Assembly (NCBI GenBank): GCA_902788035.1
Contig: CADAIL010000018.1
Location: 16,903 to 80,902 of the forward strand
Reading direction: 5' to 3'
Origin: an uncultured Lachnospiraceae bacterium
GTDB taxonomy: Bacteria; Bacillota; Clostridia; Lachnospirales; Lachnospiraceae
DNA length: 64,000 nt
Each line of letters begins with the position of its first letter. Position 1 is the first letter of the stretch. Below are positions 1 through 10,540 of this stretch, one piece after another. The notes below the pieces were generated by a model. That model saw only the letters and a list, made by a program, of their open reading frames with translations, made no database searches and was not told where the DNA came from. Position numbers and translations under genes: made by a program.

Positions 1-1638
1 AGTGCTTCCGCCCTTAACCTCAAGGGCAAGCATGCTTCTGGTATTCAGGATCTGGTAGTAGCCGTCTCCCTGCTTCTTAAAGCGGAAATCGTTCATATCC
101 GTATACTTCTGGACCTTGTTCACAGTCATCTTTGACGCAAGAGAACTGCTTTGTATACTGAACATGATCGAAAGGTCGATACTTGTCTGCAATCTGTAAT
201 CTGTCGACTCTGCAGGCGTCTGGAACGTGCCCTCATCCGTCGACTTTCTCTGTCGTGCCAGGGCTTTCACCTCGTCCGGCAGGAGATAATCGGTCGAGAT
301 CAGGCGGACCGTGGAATCCAGTTCTTTCACGTAATCCGCAGTATTGGCGTGGGCAGTCACATAGACCCCGTTGCGATAGCAGGCCACGGCGATGCGGTTC
401 GTGAGCAGAGCTTTTCCGATTGCCATCTCGACAAAATTCGTATCTGTCTTCAGGGCGCTGACCTTCGGTATGACGGAAGGAACCCACTTGTAGACGATCA
501 TATCCAGACCGGATACGGGATCCAGGGTCTTAACATACCGCAGATAATCGATATCATCCGCGGCAAAGACAACGCGCCCCTGCATGCCGTTCCTTTTCAC
601 TATATCCACAAGCTCCGCAAGTCTGTCATACGTCATATAAATAGATGACTTCATATGCAGATTCGGTTCAAGATCGAGTTTGGCGCACAGCTTGATGAAC
701 TCCTCAAACGTCGGGATCTTCTCTCCTCTCCAGAACTCGCCGCAATAGAGGCCTACATCATAAGTCTTTGCTTTAGAGTACGGTATTTTTTCGATATCGA
801 CATACTCGCTGAGTACTGATCCATCCGCGTTCCTGGCTGTTCTGTTCAAAGTGACATCGTGAAGGACCACCGGAACACCGTCAGATGTAAAGTGGAGGTC
901 GGCACCGACATAGTGAAAGCCTTTTACCGCTGCAACTCTGTATGCGGAGAGCGTATTTTCCGGTACATTCACTGTCCCTCTGTGGGCCAGCACCTGCACG
1001 TCATCCGGTTCGTCTGCAAATGGAGGCTGAATCGTCGTCACCTTAACATCATACGTGTCTGTTGTGACTATCTTGTGTCCTATCACGATTCCGGCATCAT
1101 TTTTGATCGCTACCTTCTCAGTCTTACTCTTTTTCCTGTTCCAGGTCGGCACGCAGGTGTATTCTGACTCGTGAACGTCAAACTTATTCAGCTCTTCAGC
1201 AACTAAGGCACTGATGTTGTTCGCAACATCCTCCCTGTCGCTTCCGTAATACCGGAGTACAATCTTGTTTGACGCGCCGTCCGGCCAGTAAACGCTCACA
1301 TTGTAGACGCCGAGAAATTCCTGCGCAGATTCTTCCGTGCCGGATAGTTCCTCCGGCGTCGTCTCCTCCAGAGCAACTTCATCTGCTCTTTCCTCCAAAG
1401 CTGAGTTGTCAGACAAGAGAACATCATTTTCATCATCCGGAGAAACATATAGATCCGTTTCCTCCTCCGGGGCTTCCGATGCATCGTCTATGACATCCGC
1501 GTCCTCTATGATGATATCATCCTGCGCGGTCTCATACAATGATTCCATCTCTGCAGCTCCGGCGCACAAAGGTGTATACGAAACAAGCAGTACCACAGTA
1601 AGCAGACATGCAGTCATTCTGTTCAGTATTTTCGTCAT
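1..1638 (-). CDS. Secreted glycerophosphodiester phosphodiesterase with C-terminal RICIN domain (partial)
   Basis: The frame is open from an ATG at 1638, preceded by a GGAGAG ribosome site, to the window edge (about 546 codons), so the C-terminus is missing. Residues 1-28 form a signal peptide, followed by an acidic, Glu/Asp-rich linker to about residue 95. The GDPD core begins near residue 216 with AHRG, then PENT, and continues with HFTSDGVPVVLHD and LNRT; the family hydrolyses glycerophosphodiesters to glycerol-3-phosphate and an alcohol. The last visible residues (QILNTRSMLALEVKGGS) look like the start of a RICIN-type beta-trefoil, as in the next-but-one gene at 2345-5689, which also carries an acidic linker after its signal peptide. 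I infer an exported or surface enzyme that binds a polymer; its exact substrate is unknown. Confidence 0.85.
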   Translation of the reverse strand, partial: MTKILNRMTACLLTVVLLVSYTPLCAGAAEMESLYETAQDDIIIEDADVIDDASEAPEEETDLYVSPDDENDVLLSDNSALEERADEVALEETTPEELSGTEESAQEFLGVYNVSVYWPDGASNKIVLRYYGSDREDVANNISALVAEELNKFDVHESEYTCVPTWNRKKSKTEKVAIKNDAGIVIGHKIVTTDTYDVKVTTIQPPFADEPDDVQVLAHRGTVNVPENTLSAYRVAAVKGFHYVGADLHFTSDGVPVVLHDVTLNRTARNADGSVLSEYVDIEKIPYSKAKTYDVGLYCGEFWRGEKIPTFEEFIKLCAKLDLEPNLHMKSSIYMTYDRLAELVDIVKRNGMQGRVVFAADDIDYLRYVKTLDPVSGLDMIVYKWVPSVIPKVSALKTDTNFVEMAIGKALLTNRIAVACYRNGVYVTAHANTADYVKELDSTVRLISTDYLLPDEVKALARQRKSTDEGTFQTPAESTDYRLQTSIDLSIMFSIQSSSLASKMTVNKVQKYTDMNDFRFKKQGDGYYQILNTRSMLALEVKGGST

Positions 1639-1666
1639 ATGTCTCTCCTAATGATATAACAAACAT

Positions 1667-1686
1667 GCTGCCACAAATGTGGCAGC
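1667..1686 (-). terminator. Stem-loop downstream of the SEC-C gene
   Basis: A perfect 9-bp inverted repeat (GCTGCCACA / TGTGGCAGC, 2-base spacer) lies just past the stop of the SEC-C gene and before the RICIN/GDPD gene. The T-tail on the minus strand is weak (GTTTGTT), so termination efficiency is uncertain. Confidence 0.55.
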
Positions 1687-1703
1687 TCGTTTATAATTTC
1701 TAT

Positions 1704-2261
1704 TTATTTGTTTCGTCCGCAGCAGTGTTTGTACTTCTTGCCCGATCCGCACGGACAGGGATCGTTCCTGCCGATTTTTTTCGGCTTCACGATTGTTCCG
1801 GACTTCTTCTGCTCCATATAGAGCTCATGCTGTTTTTCCTTGTCGAAAATAGCGTCCCACTCCGGAAGCTCATAGAGCCAGTCGGCTTTGGCGTCGACCA
1901 TGTTCTTGTAGAGACGTTCCTTATCGAAGCCGAGGTTCACTTCAGTGTCCTCATCCATCGTCTCGATCGGGTTGCGCTCCGTAAGAGAATCATTGATACC
2001 GTCAAGGAATCCGACCATGACATCAAGTGCGACACCGAATTTGTCAGCCAGTTCCTTCACTGTGCCCTTGACAACAGTATCCGGCTCTGCGAGCAGAAGG
2101 GCATAGATTCTCTTCTCAATCTCGAAATAATCATTCCAGAACCTTCTTAATGTACCTTTGTCCGCGTTCTGATCATATGCTTTTTTTCTCCACTGGCCGA
2201 GAAGAGTCTTCGGATCGACTTTCAGTTCCTCGTTCAGTGCCTGATTGGCATTTTCTGACAT
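1704..2261 (-). CDS. SEC-C metal-binding motif protein
   Basis: This encodes a 185-residue cytosolic protein ending in the SEC-C zinc motif [19 protein letters not shown], the tail also found on SecA and on many small adaptor proteins. The rest is hydrophilic and probably helical and contains no recognisable enzyme motif. The start was moved inward to MSENANQ because an AGGAG site lies about eight bases before that ATG, whereas the upstream in-frame ATG has none. A good promoter precedes it (2315-2343) and a hairpin follows it, so it is probably monocistronic. Function unknown; the SEC-C motif suggests binding to ribosomes or protein partners via zinc, but that is inference from the motif only. 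Confidence 0.85.
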   Translation of the reverse strand: MSENANQALNEELKVDPKTLLGQWRKKAYDQNADKGTLRRFWNDYFEIEKRIYALLLAEPDTVVKGTVKELADKFGVALDVMVGFLDGINDSLTERNPIETMDEDTEVNLGFDKERLYKNMVDAKADWLYELPEWDAIFDKEKQHELYMEQKKSGTIVKPKKIGRNDPCPCGSGKKYKHCCGRNK

Positions 2262-2314
2262 TTGTTCATCTCCTGCAATAGTATTTAACGGCATCCCGTG
2301 CCGTACATTCAAGC

Positions 2315-2343
2315 ATGATAGCACAGGATTACCGTTTTGACAA
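2315..2343 (-). promoter_or_regulatory. SigA-type promoter of the SEC-C gene
   Basis: On the minus strand TTGTCA, a 17-base spacer and TATCAT. It sits between the stop codon of the DUF5722 gene and the SEC-C start, which separates the two transcription units. Confidence 0.6.
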
Positions 2344-2344
2344 G

Positions 2345-5300
2345 TTACTTAAATTTAGAAGGATTCCAGCCCGGAATCTTTGACGTCCAGCTCGTACCGA
2401 GGTATTTCTTCATATAAGAAGATACATGAGAACTGTAGCTCTTGGTGTCCATATACTTGAAGACATCAGCGGACTTCTTGGGTTTAGTGTATGTGTCCTT
2501 GCCGTCGGCATGGTAGAGACCCATATACCAGCCGCCGGACGTCTCGCCTGACTTATCCATCTCACGATGGTATCCGTACATATCAATATTGCTGTTAAAT
2601 TCGGCAAGATAGTATGAATACGCGACCGCGCATGCCTGCTGATCCTCCTGATTCGTCGAACCGTATTTGGACGACAGACCTGACTCCGGCAGTATGACAT
2701 GCATGCCGCTTCCGTAAGTCTTCTTCAGGTACGATGCAAAATAGCTCATGTTGAGCGGCGTGATCTGCTTTGAGGTACCGCTGTTCGTTACAGCACTGCT
2801 CCTGACCCAGACCTTGCAGTCCTGCTCCGGTGACGGATACGGATGCATGGCCATATCCCAGTGAATGCCGCCCTGATTCTTCAGATCCTTGTCAAAGTCC
2901 TGGGTTAGGTAGAGACCCGGATATGTCTTATAGGTCTTTGTCCACTCGGATGTATTAGGGAAGCCCCAGTTGTGGTCCAGGGAGATATACGTACGTGCAT
3001 TTCTCCACCTGCTCTTGACCGAAGCGTTGAACATTCTGAACGCGTCGGCAAAGGCTTCATGATACTGGTCATAGGAAATATTTCCGCTGTAATTGTAAGT
3101 TATGTACTGATCGGTCTCATTTCCGAAAACCCAGTTCGCTACCATACAGCCGTCTTTCGTCCACTCGTCCGCAAGGCACGCAAAGAGCGCTTCCAGTTTC
3201 TTTCTGTTGCTGTTCTCGGTATTGAGTGCAAATATGACTCCGCTGCCTGATCGCGCGCCGCTCACAGCGGACGGCAGGATATAGTCCGTCATTGACCGGT
3301 TGCTCAGATAGAATACGCCTGTCACAACGATTCCGGCGCTGCTGTATTGTTTAATAAGATTCTTGTAGCCTGTGACGGATGTACTGAAATTGTATGTCTT
3401 GCCCTCGTAATTGTAGGAGTATGAGCTTCCTGAGAGGAAGACCTCCAGCGGGAAATCGAGGACGACATGACTGCAGTTCAGAGCCTTGGCCTGATTGATA
3501 TCGACAGTTCTCAAAGTCGTCTTCAGACCTTTTTTCGTCTTGCGTGCCGGCGTTGGAAATGCCGTCAGCTTGGTCGAAGCCATTTGCGGATTCGTTATAT
3601 AGTATCCGTTGCTGGTAATACGATATTTTCCCTTACACTTTACAGCCACATAGAACTTCTTCTGCAGCAGGCTGGCGGAAGTATTCTTATTGAGCTTGGT
3701 CTTGAATGTCATGCTCGTCTGCAGGCTCACTGATGTGAGCGGTGACGCGCCGCTCAGTGTATCCTGATACGGAGCCACGGCAAAGAGATAGGCCTTTCCG
3801 TCATCGGATAACGGCTTTATGCCGCTCGACGTGACCGTGACTGTATTATTGTCAGAAGAACTGATGCTGCAGGATTTTATCAGCTGCCCCGCAAGATACC
3901 ACTTCTGGTGAGACTGGCTCTTGTTAGACGCCAGTATAATATTGGCTTTATTCTTATCCGTCGCCGATGAGATGGCCAGGCAGTACCCGCTTCCGAGCGC
4001 GGACCCGATCGTAGTCGTTCCGTCGCTGTTCCATGTGAGGAACCAGATCTGACCGGCAGCCCCTGTCCAGGGCATCTGTCTTATGTTAGCGCCGGAAGCT
4101 GCCTTGCCGCCATTCACATCGAGTACCTTTCCGTTATTGGTCTCGATCCTGTAATAGTAATTCGATTTGCTCTTATAGGTCACAGGGACGAACTTGAATG
4201 AAGTCGCCGCATGTCCGGTATAGTCATACAGCTGAATATTCGTGTTATTTGCAGTGCTGTTGTCAAGAAGATGCACTGCCCGGTCTGTATTGTAGGCTGA
4301 GCGTATCCTGCATGTAAAAGATGACGTCTTCTGCGTTGTCTGAGCCGGGACAGATGTCTGGAACTTCTGAGTCGCCGAGCCTGAATATTTAGCTATGCGA
4401 AGTCTTGTCCCGGAACCGGTCCCCACGGCGTCGAGGACCATCTCGCTGTGAAGCCTTGAATAGAACGTGAATGTTCCGTCACTGTTCCTTACCGGCTTCC
4501 ACAGCTGATACTGCCAGCCTTTTTTAGCGTACTGGTTGACATATGTACCGGCGGTCTTGGCCTGTCCGGCAGTCCCGAGCACCATCCCGCTGTTCTTATT
4601 AATGAGAAGATAGTAGCCTCCCCAGACCCGCTGGTATGTAAAGACCTGCGGCGCGCTCCCGTTCGAAGTGCCGAGCTGCACCTTTGCCCCGCTCGTCTTC
4701 GAGCCTGATTCGACAGCCTCAGCCATGGAAGTCTTAGATGAAGGCCTGAGAGTAAGCGAACCGGAAAATTGTGCAAATGACGCCTCCGCCAGCGTAAATC
4801 TCTGAGCCTTTGAATTTGACTTTGTCGTCACCTGAACATTTACGTTCTCCTTCGGGGTCCCGCTGCTAAGAGCGAGCGCAAGTTTTTTGTTGGCTGCATT
4901 CAGGAACGAGTAGGTGCCGTCAGAGTTCGCGACCGCGACCCACTGCTGGTTGGTCGTGCCGACATATTCATACTGATGAACATTATGTCCGGATACCGGT
5001 GTATGGCTGGCCGCGCCGATGGCCTTTGAACTCTTGAAATTGTAGAATACGTAATTGCCGTTGCTAAGCTTCAGCAGGGTGAACCGCTGGTTGGCTCCCC
5101 AGGCGTTCTTGCGGATTTCCACATTTGCGTGATTCGCAGTGGAAGCGCCTTTGATGCAGACTACATAATTGGAATTTATGGCACTCCTTACGTAGACAGT
5201 TTTTCCGTTGGCGAGAAGGGATGCGGCTCCGATAAGCTCATCGTCGGTGACATCGGCCGCGGCGAGCCCTGACTCATCAGAGGGAAGCGCGGCGTCATCG

Positions 5301-5689
5301 AGGGCGAGGCCTGATTCATCAAGAGCAAGACCGGACTCATCTGAGGGCACCTCCGCCGCGGATTCAGCCATCTCGTCATAGAGATCATAAGGCTGATCTA
5401 TCATAAGTTCGTCATCCGGGACAGGTGAACCGTCCGATTCTGTCCCGGAATCCATATCCTCGCCGGGAAGGGCCGCTTCCGTCTCGGATGTTTCTTCTTC
5501 ATCGGACTCGCTGATTGTGTCAGCAATATCCGCCGGTAGATCATACATATCAGAATCATCCGTGCTCTCCGTATCAGAATGAGACACCAGATTTTCGCCC
5601 ATTGCATCCATGTCCTCGGCATACGCGGGGACCAGACAGGAAAGCATCATTGTCAGTGTTAAAATAATCGCTGTCAGCTTCTTTTTCAT
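2345..5689 (-). CDS. Large secreted RICIN-repeat protein with DUF5722-like TIM-barrel domain
   Basis: 1114 residues. There is a signal peptide (residues 1-24, ending AYA), then a long acidic linker with a short internal repeat (DESGLAL), then three RICIN-like beta-trefoil blocks (about 165-300, 305-445 and 455-605) with NQRF/NQQW/QKW-type repeats. A beta-sandwich-like stretch follows, then a C-terminal domain (about 710-1114) that resembles the DUF5722 family. That domain carries WVFGNETD (near residue 855) and LPESG (near 1000), placed like the acid/base and nucleophile glutamates of clan-A glycoside hydrolases. I infer a secreted carbohydrate-active enzyme with polysaccharide-binding repeats; catalytic activity is not proven for the family as far as I know. 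The gene follows the HAD gene by 17 bp and has a clear AGAGGTG ribosome site. Confidence 0.8.
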   Translation of the reverse strand: MKKKLTAIILTLTMMLSCLVPAYAEDMDAMGENLVSHSDTESTDDSDMYDLPADIADTISESDEEETSETEAALPGEDMDSGTESDGSPVPDDELMIDQPYDLYDEMAESAAEVPSDESGLALDESGLALDDAALPSDESGLAAADVTDDELIGAASLLANGKTVYVRSAINSNYVVCIKGASTANHANVEIRKNAWGANQRFTLLKLSNGNYVFYNFKSSKAIGAASHTPVSGHNVHQYEYVGTTNQQWVAVANSDGTYSFLNAANKKLALALSSGTPKENVNVQVTTKSNSKAQRFTLAEASFAQFSGSLTLRPSSKTSMAEAVESGSKTSGAKVQLGTSNGSAPQVFTYQRVWGGYYLLINKNSGMVLGTAGQAKTAGTYVNQYAKKGWQYQLWKPVRNSDGTFTFYSRLHSEMVLDAVGTGSGTRLRIAKYSGSATQKFQTSVPAQTTQKTSSFTCRIRSAYNTDRAVHLLDNSTANNTNIQLYDYTGHAATSFKFVPVTYKSKSNYYYRIETNNGKVLDVNGGKAASGANIRQMPWTGAAGQIWFLTWNSDGTTTIGSALGSGYCLAISSATDKNKANIILASNKSQSHQKWYLAGQLIKSCSISSSDNNTVTVTSSGIKPLSDDGKAYLFAVAPYQDTLSGASPLTSVSLQTSMTFKTKLNKNTSASLLQKKFYVAVKCKGKYRITSNGYYITNPQMASTKLTAFPTPARKTKKGLKTTLRTVDINQAKALNCSHVVLDFPLEVFLSGSSYSYNYEGKTYNFSTSVTGYKNLIKQYSSAGIVVTGVFYLSNRSMTDYILPSAVSGARSGSGVIFALNTENSNRKKLEALFACLADEWTKDGCMVANWVFGNETDQYITYNYSGNISYDQYHEAFADAFRMFNASVKSRWRNARTYISLDHNWGFPNTSEWTKTYKTYPGLYLTQDFDKDLKNQGGIHWDMAMHPYPSPEQDCKVWVRSSAVTNSGTSKQITPLNMSYFASYLKKTYGSGMHVILPESGLSSKYGSTNQEDQQACAVAYSYYLAEFNSNIDMYGYHREMDKSGETSGGWYMGLYHADGKDTYTKPKKSADVFKYMDTKSYSSHVSSYMKKYLGTSWTSKIPGWNPSKFK

Positions 5690-5706
5690 GTTGCACCTCT
5701 TTCTGT

Positions 5707-6522
5707 CTATACTCTGACGCCGATTTCAGTCAGCCTGGTGACAGTTTTTTCATAGGATTCATGGAGGATGCCGCCGATACCGCATTTGCCCGCAGCGGCG
5801 ATATTTTCGGGATTATCATCTATAAACACCGCTCTTTTAGGATCAATTCCGAACTTTTCAAGCAGCGTTCTGTAAATGACTGCATCGGGTTTCCGCTGAT
5901 GGACTCTGAAGGACCATAGACAGCCGTCTGTCAAATGAATAAAATCAAGGACCCCGTTCTCCGTACATTTTTCGTAGGCATGCTCTGACCAGTTCGAAAG
6001 AATATATACCCGGTATCCTCTGCTCTTCAGTCCCCGGATCCAGCTCTCAGTGAACGGATTCACAGTGATGCAGGTGTACATTGTCTCGATAAGTTCCCGT
6101 ATCTCCTTTTCATACCGAGGCCCCAGCGCAATGAATTTCTGAACGAGAGTCTCAAAGCTCTCGTTTCCGAGATCGCACTCCGCCCAAATGCTGCAATCAA
6201 TGATGTGCTCGCTGATATACGCTCTGGCCTCGTCGGAAATATCGATCATGTAGGGATACCTGCTCCACGGAAAATCGACGAGCACACCTCCGACATCAAA
6301 AATGATCGTGTCGACGACCGGAGACTTGTCAGGCCTTATGACTTTGGCTGCCAGAAGCAGTACATAAAGAAAGGCCGGCACCAGAACAGTACAGGCAAGC
6401 GATCCCAGGAACAGGGAGCGGGCTGTCTCGCTCCTGCCCATTGCCGCTATAAACGTAACTGCGTACATGCCGAAAAGGAGAACGATCCCGACCACGGCAG
6501 CTATCTGTCTGATTTTTTTCAT
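5707..6522 (-). CDS. Membrane-anchored HAD-superfamily hydrolase
   Basis: 271 residues from the ATG of MKKIRQ, chosen because GGAAAGAG lies upstream of it and the longer in-frame starts lack a ribosome site. Two hydrophobic segments (about residues 7-29 and 37-62) precede a HAD domain. Motif I is IFDVGGVLVDF, with Gly in place of the usual second Asp, as in YihX-like and epoxide-hydrolase-type phosphatases. Motif II is ILSNWS, motif III contains RKPD, and motif IV is FIDDNPEN. The catalytic domain should therefore lie on one face of the membrane just after TM2. It is likely co-transcribed with the RICIN/DUF5722 gene. Substrate unknown. The membrane anchor is unusual, since most HAD subfamily IA phosphatases are soluble. 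Confidence 0.85.
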   Translation of the reverse strand: MKKIRQIAAVVGIVLLFGMYAVTFIAAMGRSETARSLFLGSLACTVLVPAFLYVLLLAAKVIRPDKSPVVDTIIFDVGGVLVDFPWSRYPYMIDISDEARAYISEHIIDCSIWAECDLGNESFETLVQKFIALGPRYEKEIRELIETMYTCITVNPFTESWIRGLKSRGYRVYILSNWSEHAYEKCTENGVLDFIHLTDGCLWSFRVHQRKPDAVIYRTLLEKFGIDPKRAVFIDDNPENIAAAGKCGIGGILHESYEKTVTRLTEIGVRV

Positions 6523-6607
6523 AAATGACTCTTTCCTCATCAAATGCCGCGGATCCGAAGACCGCAGCTGTCCGGGCCTGCTAAAGGGATATTCCCGGCT
6601 CCTGTTC

Positions 6608-6632
6608 AAAAAAGGCTGTCGCACGGACAGCC
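6608..6632 (-). terminator. Rho-independent terminator of the lipoprotein gene
   Basis: On the minus strand GGCTGTCC, a short loop and GACAGCC are followed directly by TTTTTT, 35 bp past the lipoprotein stop. The GGCTGTC/GACAGCC stem recurs in other terminators of this window (43771, 47058). Confidence 0.85.
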
Positions 6633-6666
6633 TCTCGTTTCATTTTCAGCCCACCTACGCTTTGCT

Positions 6667-7503
6667 TTACTGTTCACGGAACCCGCTTACGATCTCATCA
6701 AAAACGGTCTCCACAGTGTCCTTCTGGCTTTCCGCTGTCCAGCAATTGAACTGGAAGTAACGGTAATTGCCCTGGACTGCGTAGATATAATACACAATCG
6801 GATTTCCTTCATACGAGGCAGCAATCGTACTCTTTCTTATCACGAAATCGTGGACATCGGATTCGATATCGACAGTCTCAATAAGCTCCGCGTCTGAGAA
6901 ATCTTCGCTGCCGCTCATGGAATTATATACCGCCGCGACTATTGCGCTGCTGTATTCATCGAGCGACATAAACGGCGAATACCGCCGACTCTCACTGTTG
7001 GCCATGAAAAACACAGCCTGGTCTGGATTGCCGACCTGGACCTTAAAGCTCTGGTTCACCTCGTCGTCATTGGTAATCTGTCCGTTCAGATTCTGCCAGT
7101 CAAGAGGTACTGCCAGCTGCATACTGTCATCTTCACTGTAGAACTCCTGCTTTGTCTCATCGTCCGAGAGCCATGCTCCGGTGATAAGGACACCCGTCTC
7201 ATCACTTTCTTCGGACTCATCTTCCTCTTCTGTCTCGTATTCGTAGGGAGCAGCGACTCCGCTGTCATTCCTCCTCGAAGTCTCTGTCGTCGTCGGAATA
7301 GAAACACTCTCCAGCGCATCAAGAAGATCAAGTCTTGCCTGTTCTTCCGGGTCTATAACAACCTCCGCGACAGATGATTCTACCGGGACGGATTCAGTCT
7401 GAACCTCCTGCTTCGGCATAAGCTGACCTATGCCGCTGCAGCCTCCGAGCAGGACCGCGCATGCAGTGCCGATGGCTATTATACTCAAACCGCGTTTTCT
7501 CAT
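6667..7503 (-). CDS. Lipoprotein of unknown function
   Basis: 278 residues. The N-terminus is a type II signal with lipobox LLGGC (Cys at residue 22), followed by an acidic Ser/Glu-rich linker to about residue 105. The C-terminal globular part (about 110-278) has alternating beta and helical patterns, including AVPLDWQNLNGQ and FVIRKSTIAASYEGNPIVYYIYAV. It resembles small PsbP/DUF-type extracytoplasmic domains but I cannot assign a family. It starts 36 bp after purA with an AGGGGAAG ribosome site, so it may be read through from purA. I see nothing that ties it functionally to purine synthesis. Confidence 0.8.
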   Translation of the reverse strand: MRKRGLSIIAIGTACAVLLGGCSGIGQLMPKQEVQTESVPVESSVAEVVIDPEEQARLDLLDALESVSIPTTTETSRRNDSGVAAPYEYETEEEDESEESDETGVLITGAWLSDDETKQEFYSEDDSMQLAVPLDWQNLNGQITNDDEVNQSFKVQVGNPDQAVFFMANSESRRYSPFMSLDEYSSAIVAAVYNSMSGSEDFSDAELIETVDIESDVHDFVIRKSTIAASYEGNPIVYYIYAVQGNYRYFQFNCWTAESQKDTVETVFDEIVSGFREQ

Positions 7504-7538
7504 GTCTTCCCCTCTTATATCCGGATTGTCCTTGCCCT

Positions 7539-8813
7539 TTATCTGTAAATGATATCCTGTCTGCCCGGACCGTTGGAGACCATTGTGATCGGATAGCCGA
7601 TTTTCTCTTCAATGAACTCAACATATCTTCTGCAGTTCTCAGGAAGATCCTCATACTTGCGAATGCCGGTAATCTCGCACTTCCAGCCCGGAAGCACCTC
7701 ATATACAGGCTTTGCTTTCTTAAGGAGCGTCGTTGCCGGGAATTCGGTTGTGACCTCTCCATCGATTTCATAACCTACGCACACCGGGATTTCATCCAGA
7801 TAACCAAGCGCGTCAAGGACAGTAAGGGCAACATCCGTTGCGCCCTGCAGACGGCAGCCGTATTTCGACGCAACGCAGTCATACCATCCCATTCGTCTCG
7901 GACGGCCGGTCGTTGCGCCGTACTCGCCGCCGGATCCGCCGACGCGGCGGAGGGCTTCGGCTTCATCGCCGAAAATCTCAGATACAAATTCGCCTGCTCC
8001 GACTGCGGATGAATAGGCTTTTGTGACCGCCACGACTCTTTTAATCTCGTAGGGCGGAACACCTGCGCCGACCGCGCCGTAGCCGGCAAGTGTCGGGGAT
8101 GAAGTGACCATCGGATAAATACCGTGATCCGGGTCCTTCATAGTGCCCAGCTGTCCCTCGAGGAGAACACTCTTGCCTTCTTTCAGCGCGTTATAGAGAT
8201 AGAGTGATGTGTCGCATACATACGGGGCAAGCATTTCCTTATACTCCGCAAGTTCAGCCATGATGTCATCTACTGAGAGTTCCGGCTTATTGTAGAGATA
8301 TTTCAGCATAATGTTCTTCTTCAGAACAATGTTCTCCACCTTGATGCGGAGTTCATCCATATCAGAAAGTTCGCTGACCTGGATACCGATCTTGGCGTAC
8401 TTGTCCGAATAAAACGGAGCAATACCCGATTTCGTGGAGCCAAAGGATCTTCCGGCAAGTCTCTCCTCCTCATATGTATCGAAGAGAACGTGATAGCTCA
8501 TAACGATCTGAGCCCTGTCAGAGACAAGAATCTTCGGCATGGGGACATTTTCCTCCACGATGGAGTTGATTTCCTTCATCAGTTTCTTCACATCGAGAGC
8601 GACTCCGTTACCGATAATGCTGGTTGTGTGGTCATAGAAAACACCGGACGGAAGTGTGTGCAGGGCAAATTTGCCGTAGTCATTGATGATAGTGTGACCG
8701 GCATTGGCACCGCCCTGAAAACGCACGATAATGTCTGCCTTCTCGGCAAGCATATCCGTTATTTTTCCCTTGCCTTCATCTCCCCAGTTCGCTCCTACTA
8801 CTGCTGTAACCAT
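7539..8813 (-). CDS. purA: Adenylosuccinate synthetase
   Basis: 424 residues starting at MVTAVVGANWGDEGKGK, which carries the GTP-binding GDEGKGK signature of PurA. The ATG is preceded by AGAGGAG; an in-frame ATG nine codons upstream has no ribosome site. Other hallmarks are QGGANAGHTI, the region FGSTKSGIAPFYSDKYA and the C-terminal TTGRPRRMGWYD. The enzyme joins IMP and aspartate using GTP to make adenylosuccinate. PurB, which acts next, lies immediately upstream, so both AMP-branch steps are encoded together. Length is standard for the family. Confidence 0.97.
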   Translation of the reverse strand: MVTAVVGANWGDEGKGKITDMLAEKADIIVRFQGGANAGHTIINDYGKFALHTLPSGVFYDHTTSIIGNGVALDVKKLMKEINSIVEENVPMPKILVSDRAQIVMSYHVLFDTYEEERLAGRSFGSTKSGIAPFYSDKYAKIGIQVSELSDMDELRIKVENIVLKKNIMLKYLYNKPELSVDDIMAELAEYKEMLAPYVCDTSLYLYNALKEGKSVLLEGQLGTMKDPDHGIYPMVTSSPTLAGYGAVGAGVPPYEIKRVVAVTKAYSSAVGAGEFVSEIFGDEAEALRRVGGSGGEYGATTGRPRRMGWYDCVASKYGCRLQGATDVALTVLDALGYLDEIPVCVGYEIDGEVTTEFPATTLLKKAKPVYEVLPGWKCEITGIRKYEDLPENCRRYVEFIEEKIGYPITMVSNGPGRQDIIYR

Positions 8814-8942
8814 ATTTTCTCCTCTTGAATTGCTTGTCATTATATTAGGTCCCGCAAAAATCCGAAAAGATTCCTGGTACAGATCTCTTTCCTGTGCTTT
8901 TGTTTCGCGGGCGGGAATCAGATTCTATGAAATATCCGCGGC

Positions 8943-10394
8943 TTAAACGTTGATCTCCGAAGTATAGCCAAGGACTTCCTTATTGGACTCGAGCATCGGA
9001 TTTACGACATTGGCCAGATAAGAAGTGACCTGCTGAGGCGCGCGGCCGACATATTTCTTCGGATCAAGCGACGCGGTCAGTTCTTCCTTGGTCAGCGGGA
9101 ATGCCGGGTCGGCATCGATGAGGTCGAAGAGGTTGTTGTCCAGACCTTCCACCTTCACGTTCCTGCCCGCCTCCATCGACAGCTGGCGAATCTTCTCATG
9201 CATCTCCTGACGGTCGCCGCCCGCTTTGACTGCATCCATCATGATATTCTCCGTCGCCATGAACGGAAGCTCCGCCATCAGATGTTTCGTGATAACCTTC
9301 GGGTAGACGACAAGGCCGTCCACGACATTTACGACCAGGTCGAGGATGCCGTCGCAGGCCAGGAAGCCTTCCGGAACGGAGAGACGTTTATTTGCAGAAT
9401 CATCAAGAGTGCGCTCAAACCACTGCACCGATGATGTGATTGCCGGATTAAGGGCATCCGCGATGACGTAGCGGGAGAGGCTGGCGATGCGTTCGGAACG
9501 CATCGGGTTCCTCTTATAAGCCATGGCCGATGAACCGATCTGGCTCTTTTCAAACGGCTCCTCAACCTCCTTGAGGTGCTGAAGAAGTCTTATGTCATTC
9601 GAGAACTTCGTGGCGCTTGCGGCAATGCCTGCCAGAACATTGATCACGCGCGTGTCGACCTTCCTGGAGTAGGTCTGGCCGGATACCGGATAGCATCCTG
9701 CAAATCCCATCTTCTCCGCGATCATCTGATCCGCCTTCTCGCAGGCGGCGTGATTGCCGTTGAAGAGTTCGAGGAAAGAAGCCTGTGTGCCGGTCGTTCC
9801 CTTTGAACCCAGCATCTTGAGGGATCCCGATACATAATCCAGATCCTCAAGGTCCATCATGAACTCGTTGATCCAGAGGGTTGCTCTCTTTCCCACGGTG
9901 GTCGGCTGGGCCGGCTGGAAATGTGTGAACGCGAGTGTCGGAAGATCCTTATACTCGTCCGCGAAGCGGGCAAGCTCAGAGATCGCGTTGATAAGTTTTC
10001 TCCTGATGATCGCGAGCGCATCCCTCATAAGAATAATGTCCGTATTATCGCCGACGTAGCAGGATGTGGCTCCAAGGTGAATAATTCCTCTGGCTTTGGG
10101 GCACTGCAGACCGTAGGCGTATACATGGGACATGACATCGTGGCGGACCTCTTTTTCGCGCGCTTTGGCATCCGCGTAATTGATGTCCTCCGCATGAGCC
10201 TTGAGCTCCGCGATCTGCTCGTCGGTGATATCAAGTCCGAGTTCCTTTTCCGTCTCGGCGAGAGCGATCCACAGCTTTCTCCAGGTGCGGAACTTGCGGT
10301 CCGGTGAGAATACAGCCTGCATTTCGCGGCTGGCGTAGCGCTCCGAGAGGGGGCTCACATACTTGTCATAGGATACATTCATTTCTTCAGACAT
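8943..10394 (-). CDS. purB: Adenylosuccinate lyase
   Basis: 483 residues with the fumarase/aspartase superfamily signature GSSAMAYKRNPMRSERI and the substrate-binding TSCYVGDNTD. It cleaves SAICAR to AICAR in de novo purine synthesis and adenylosuccinate to AMP. The N-terminal YVSPLSERYAS is typical of the longer clostridial/eukaryote-like PurB group rather than the shorter B. subtilis type. The ATG follows AAGGAG. purA begins 129 bp downstream on the same strand. Confidence 0.96.
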   Translation of the reverse strand: MSEEMNVSYDKYVSPLSERYASREMQAVFSPDRKFRTWRKLWIALAETEKELGLDITDEQIAELKAHAEDINYADAKAREKEVRHDVMSHVYAYGLQCPKARGIIHLGATSCYVGDNTDIILMRDALAIIRRKLINAISELARFADEYKDLPTLAFTHFQPAQPTTVGKRATLWINEFMMDLEDLDYVSGSLKMLGSKGTTGTQASFLELFNGNHAACEKADQMIAEKMGFAGCYPVSGQTYSRKVDTRVINVLAGIAASATKFSNDIRLLQHLKEVEEPFEKSQIGSSAMAYKRNPMRSERIASLSRYVIADALNPAITSSVQWFERTLDDSANKRLSVPEGFLACDGILDLVVNVVDGLVVYPKVITKHLMAELPFMATENIMMDAVKAGGDRQEMHEKIRQLSMEAGRNVKVEGLDNNLFDLIDADPAFPLTKEELTASLDPKKYVGRAPQQVTSYLANVVNPMLESNKEVLGYTSEINV

Positions 10395-10540
10395 TCGTTC
10401 TCCTTTTTATCGGCATGGTTCTGCCGCATACTTCAGTGTGATGAATTTCCACCCTGAAATATACACTATAATTGAAGTCAATACAAGAATGATTCTCGGC
10501 GGCAGCGCCAATTTATCTCAGCGTATGCCAATTCCCTGGG

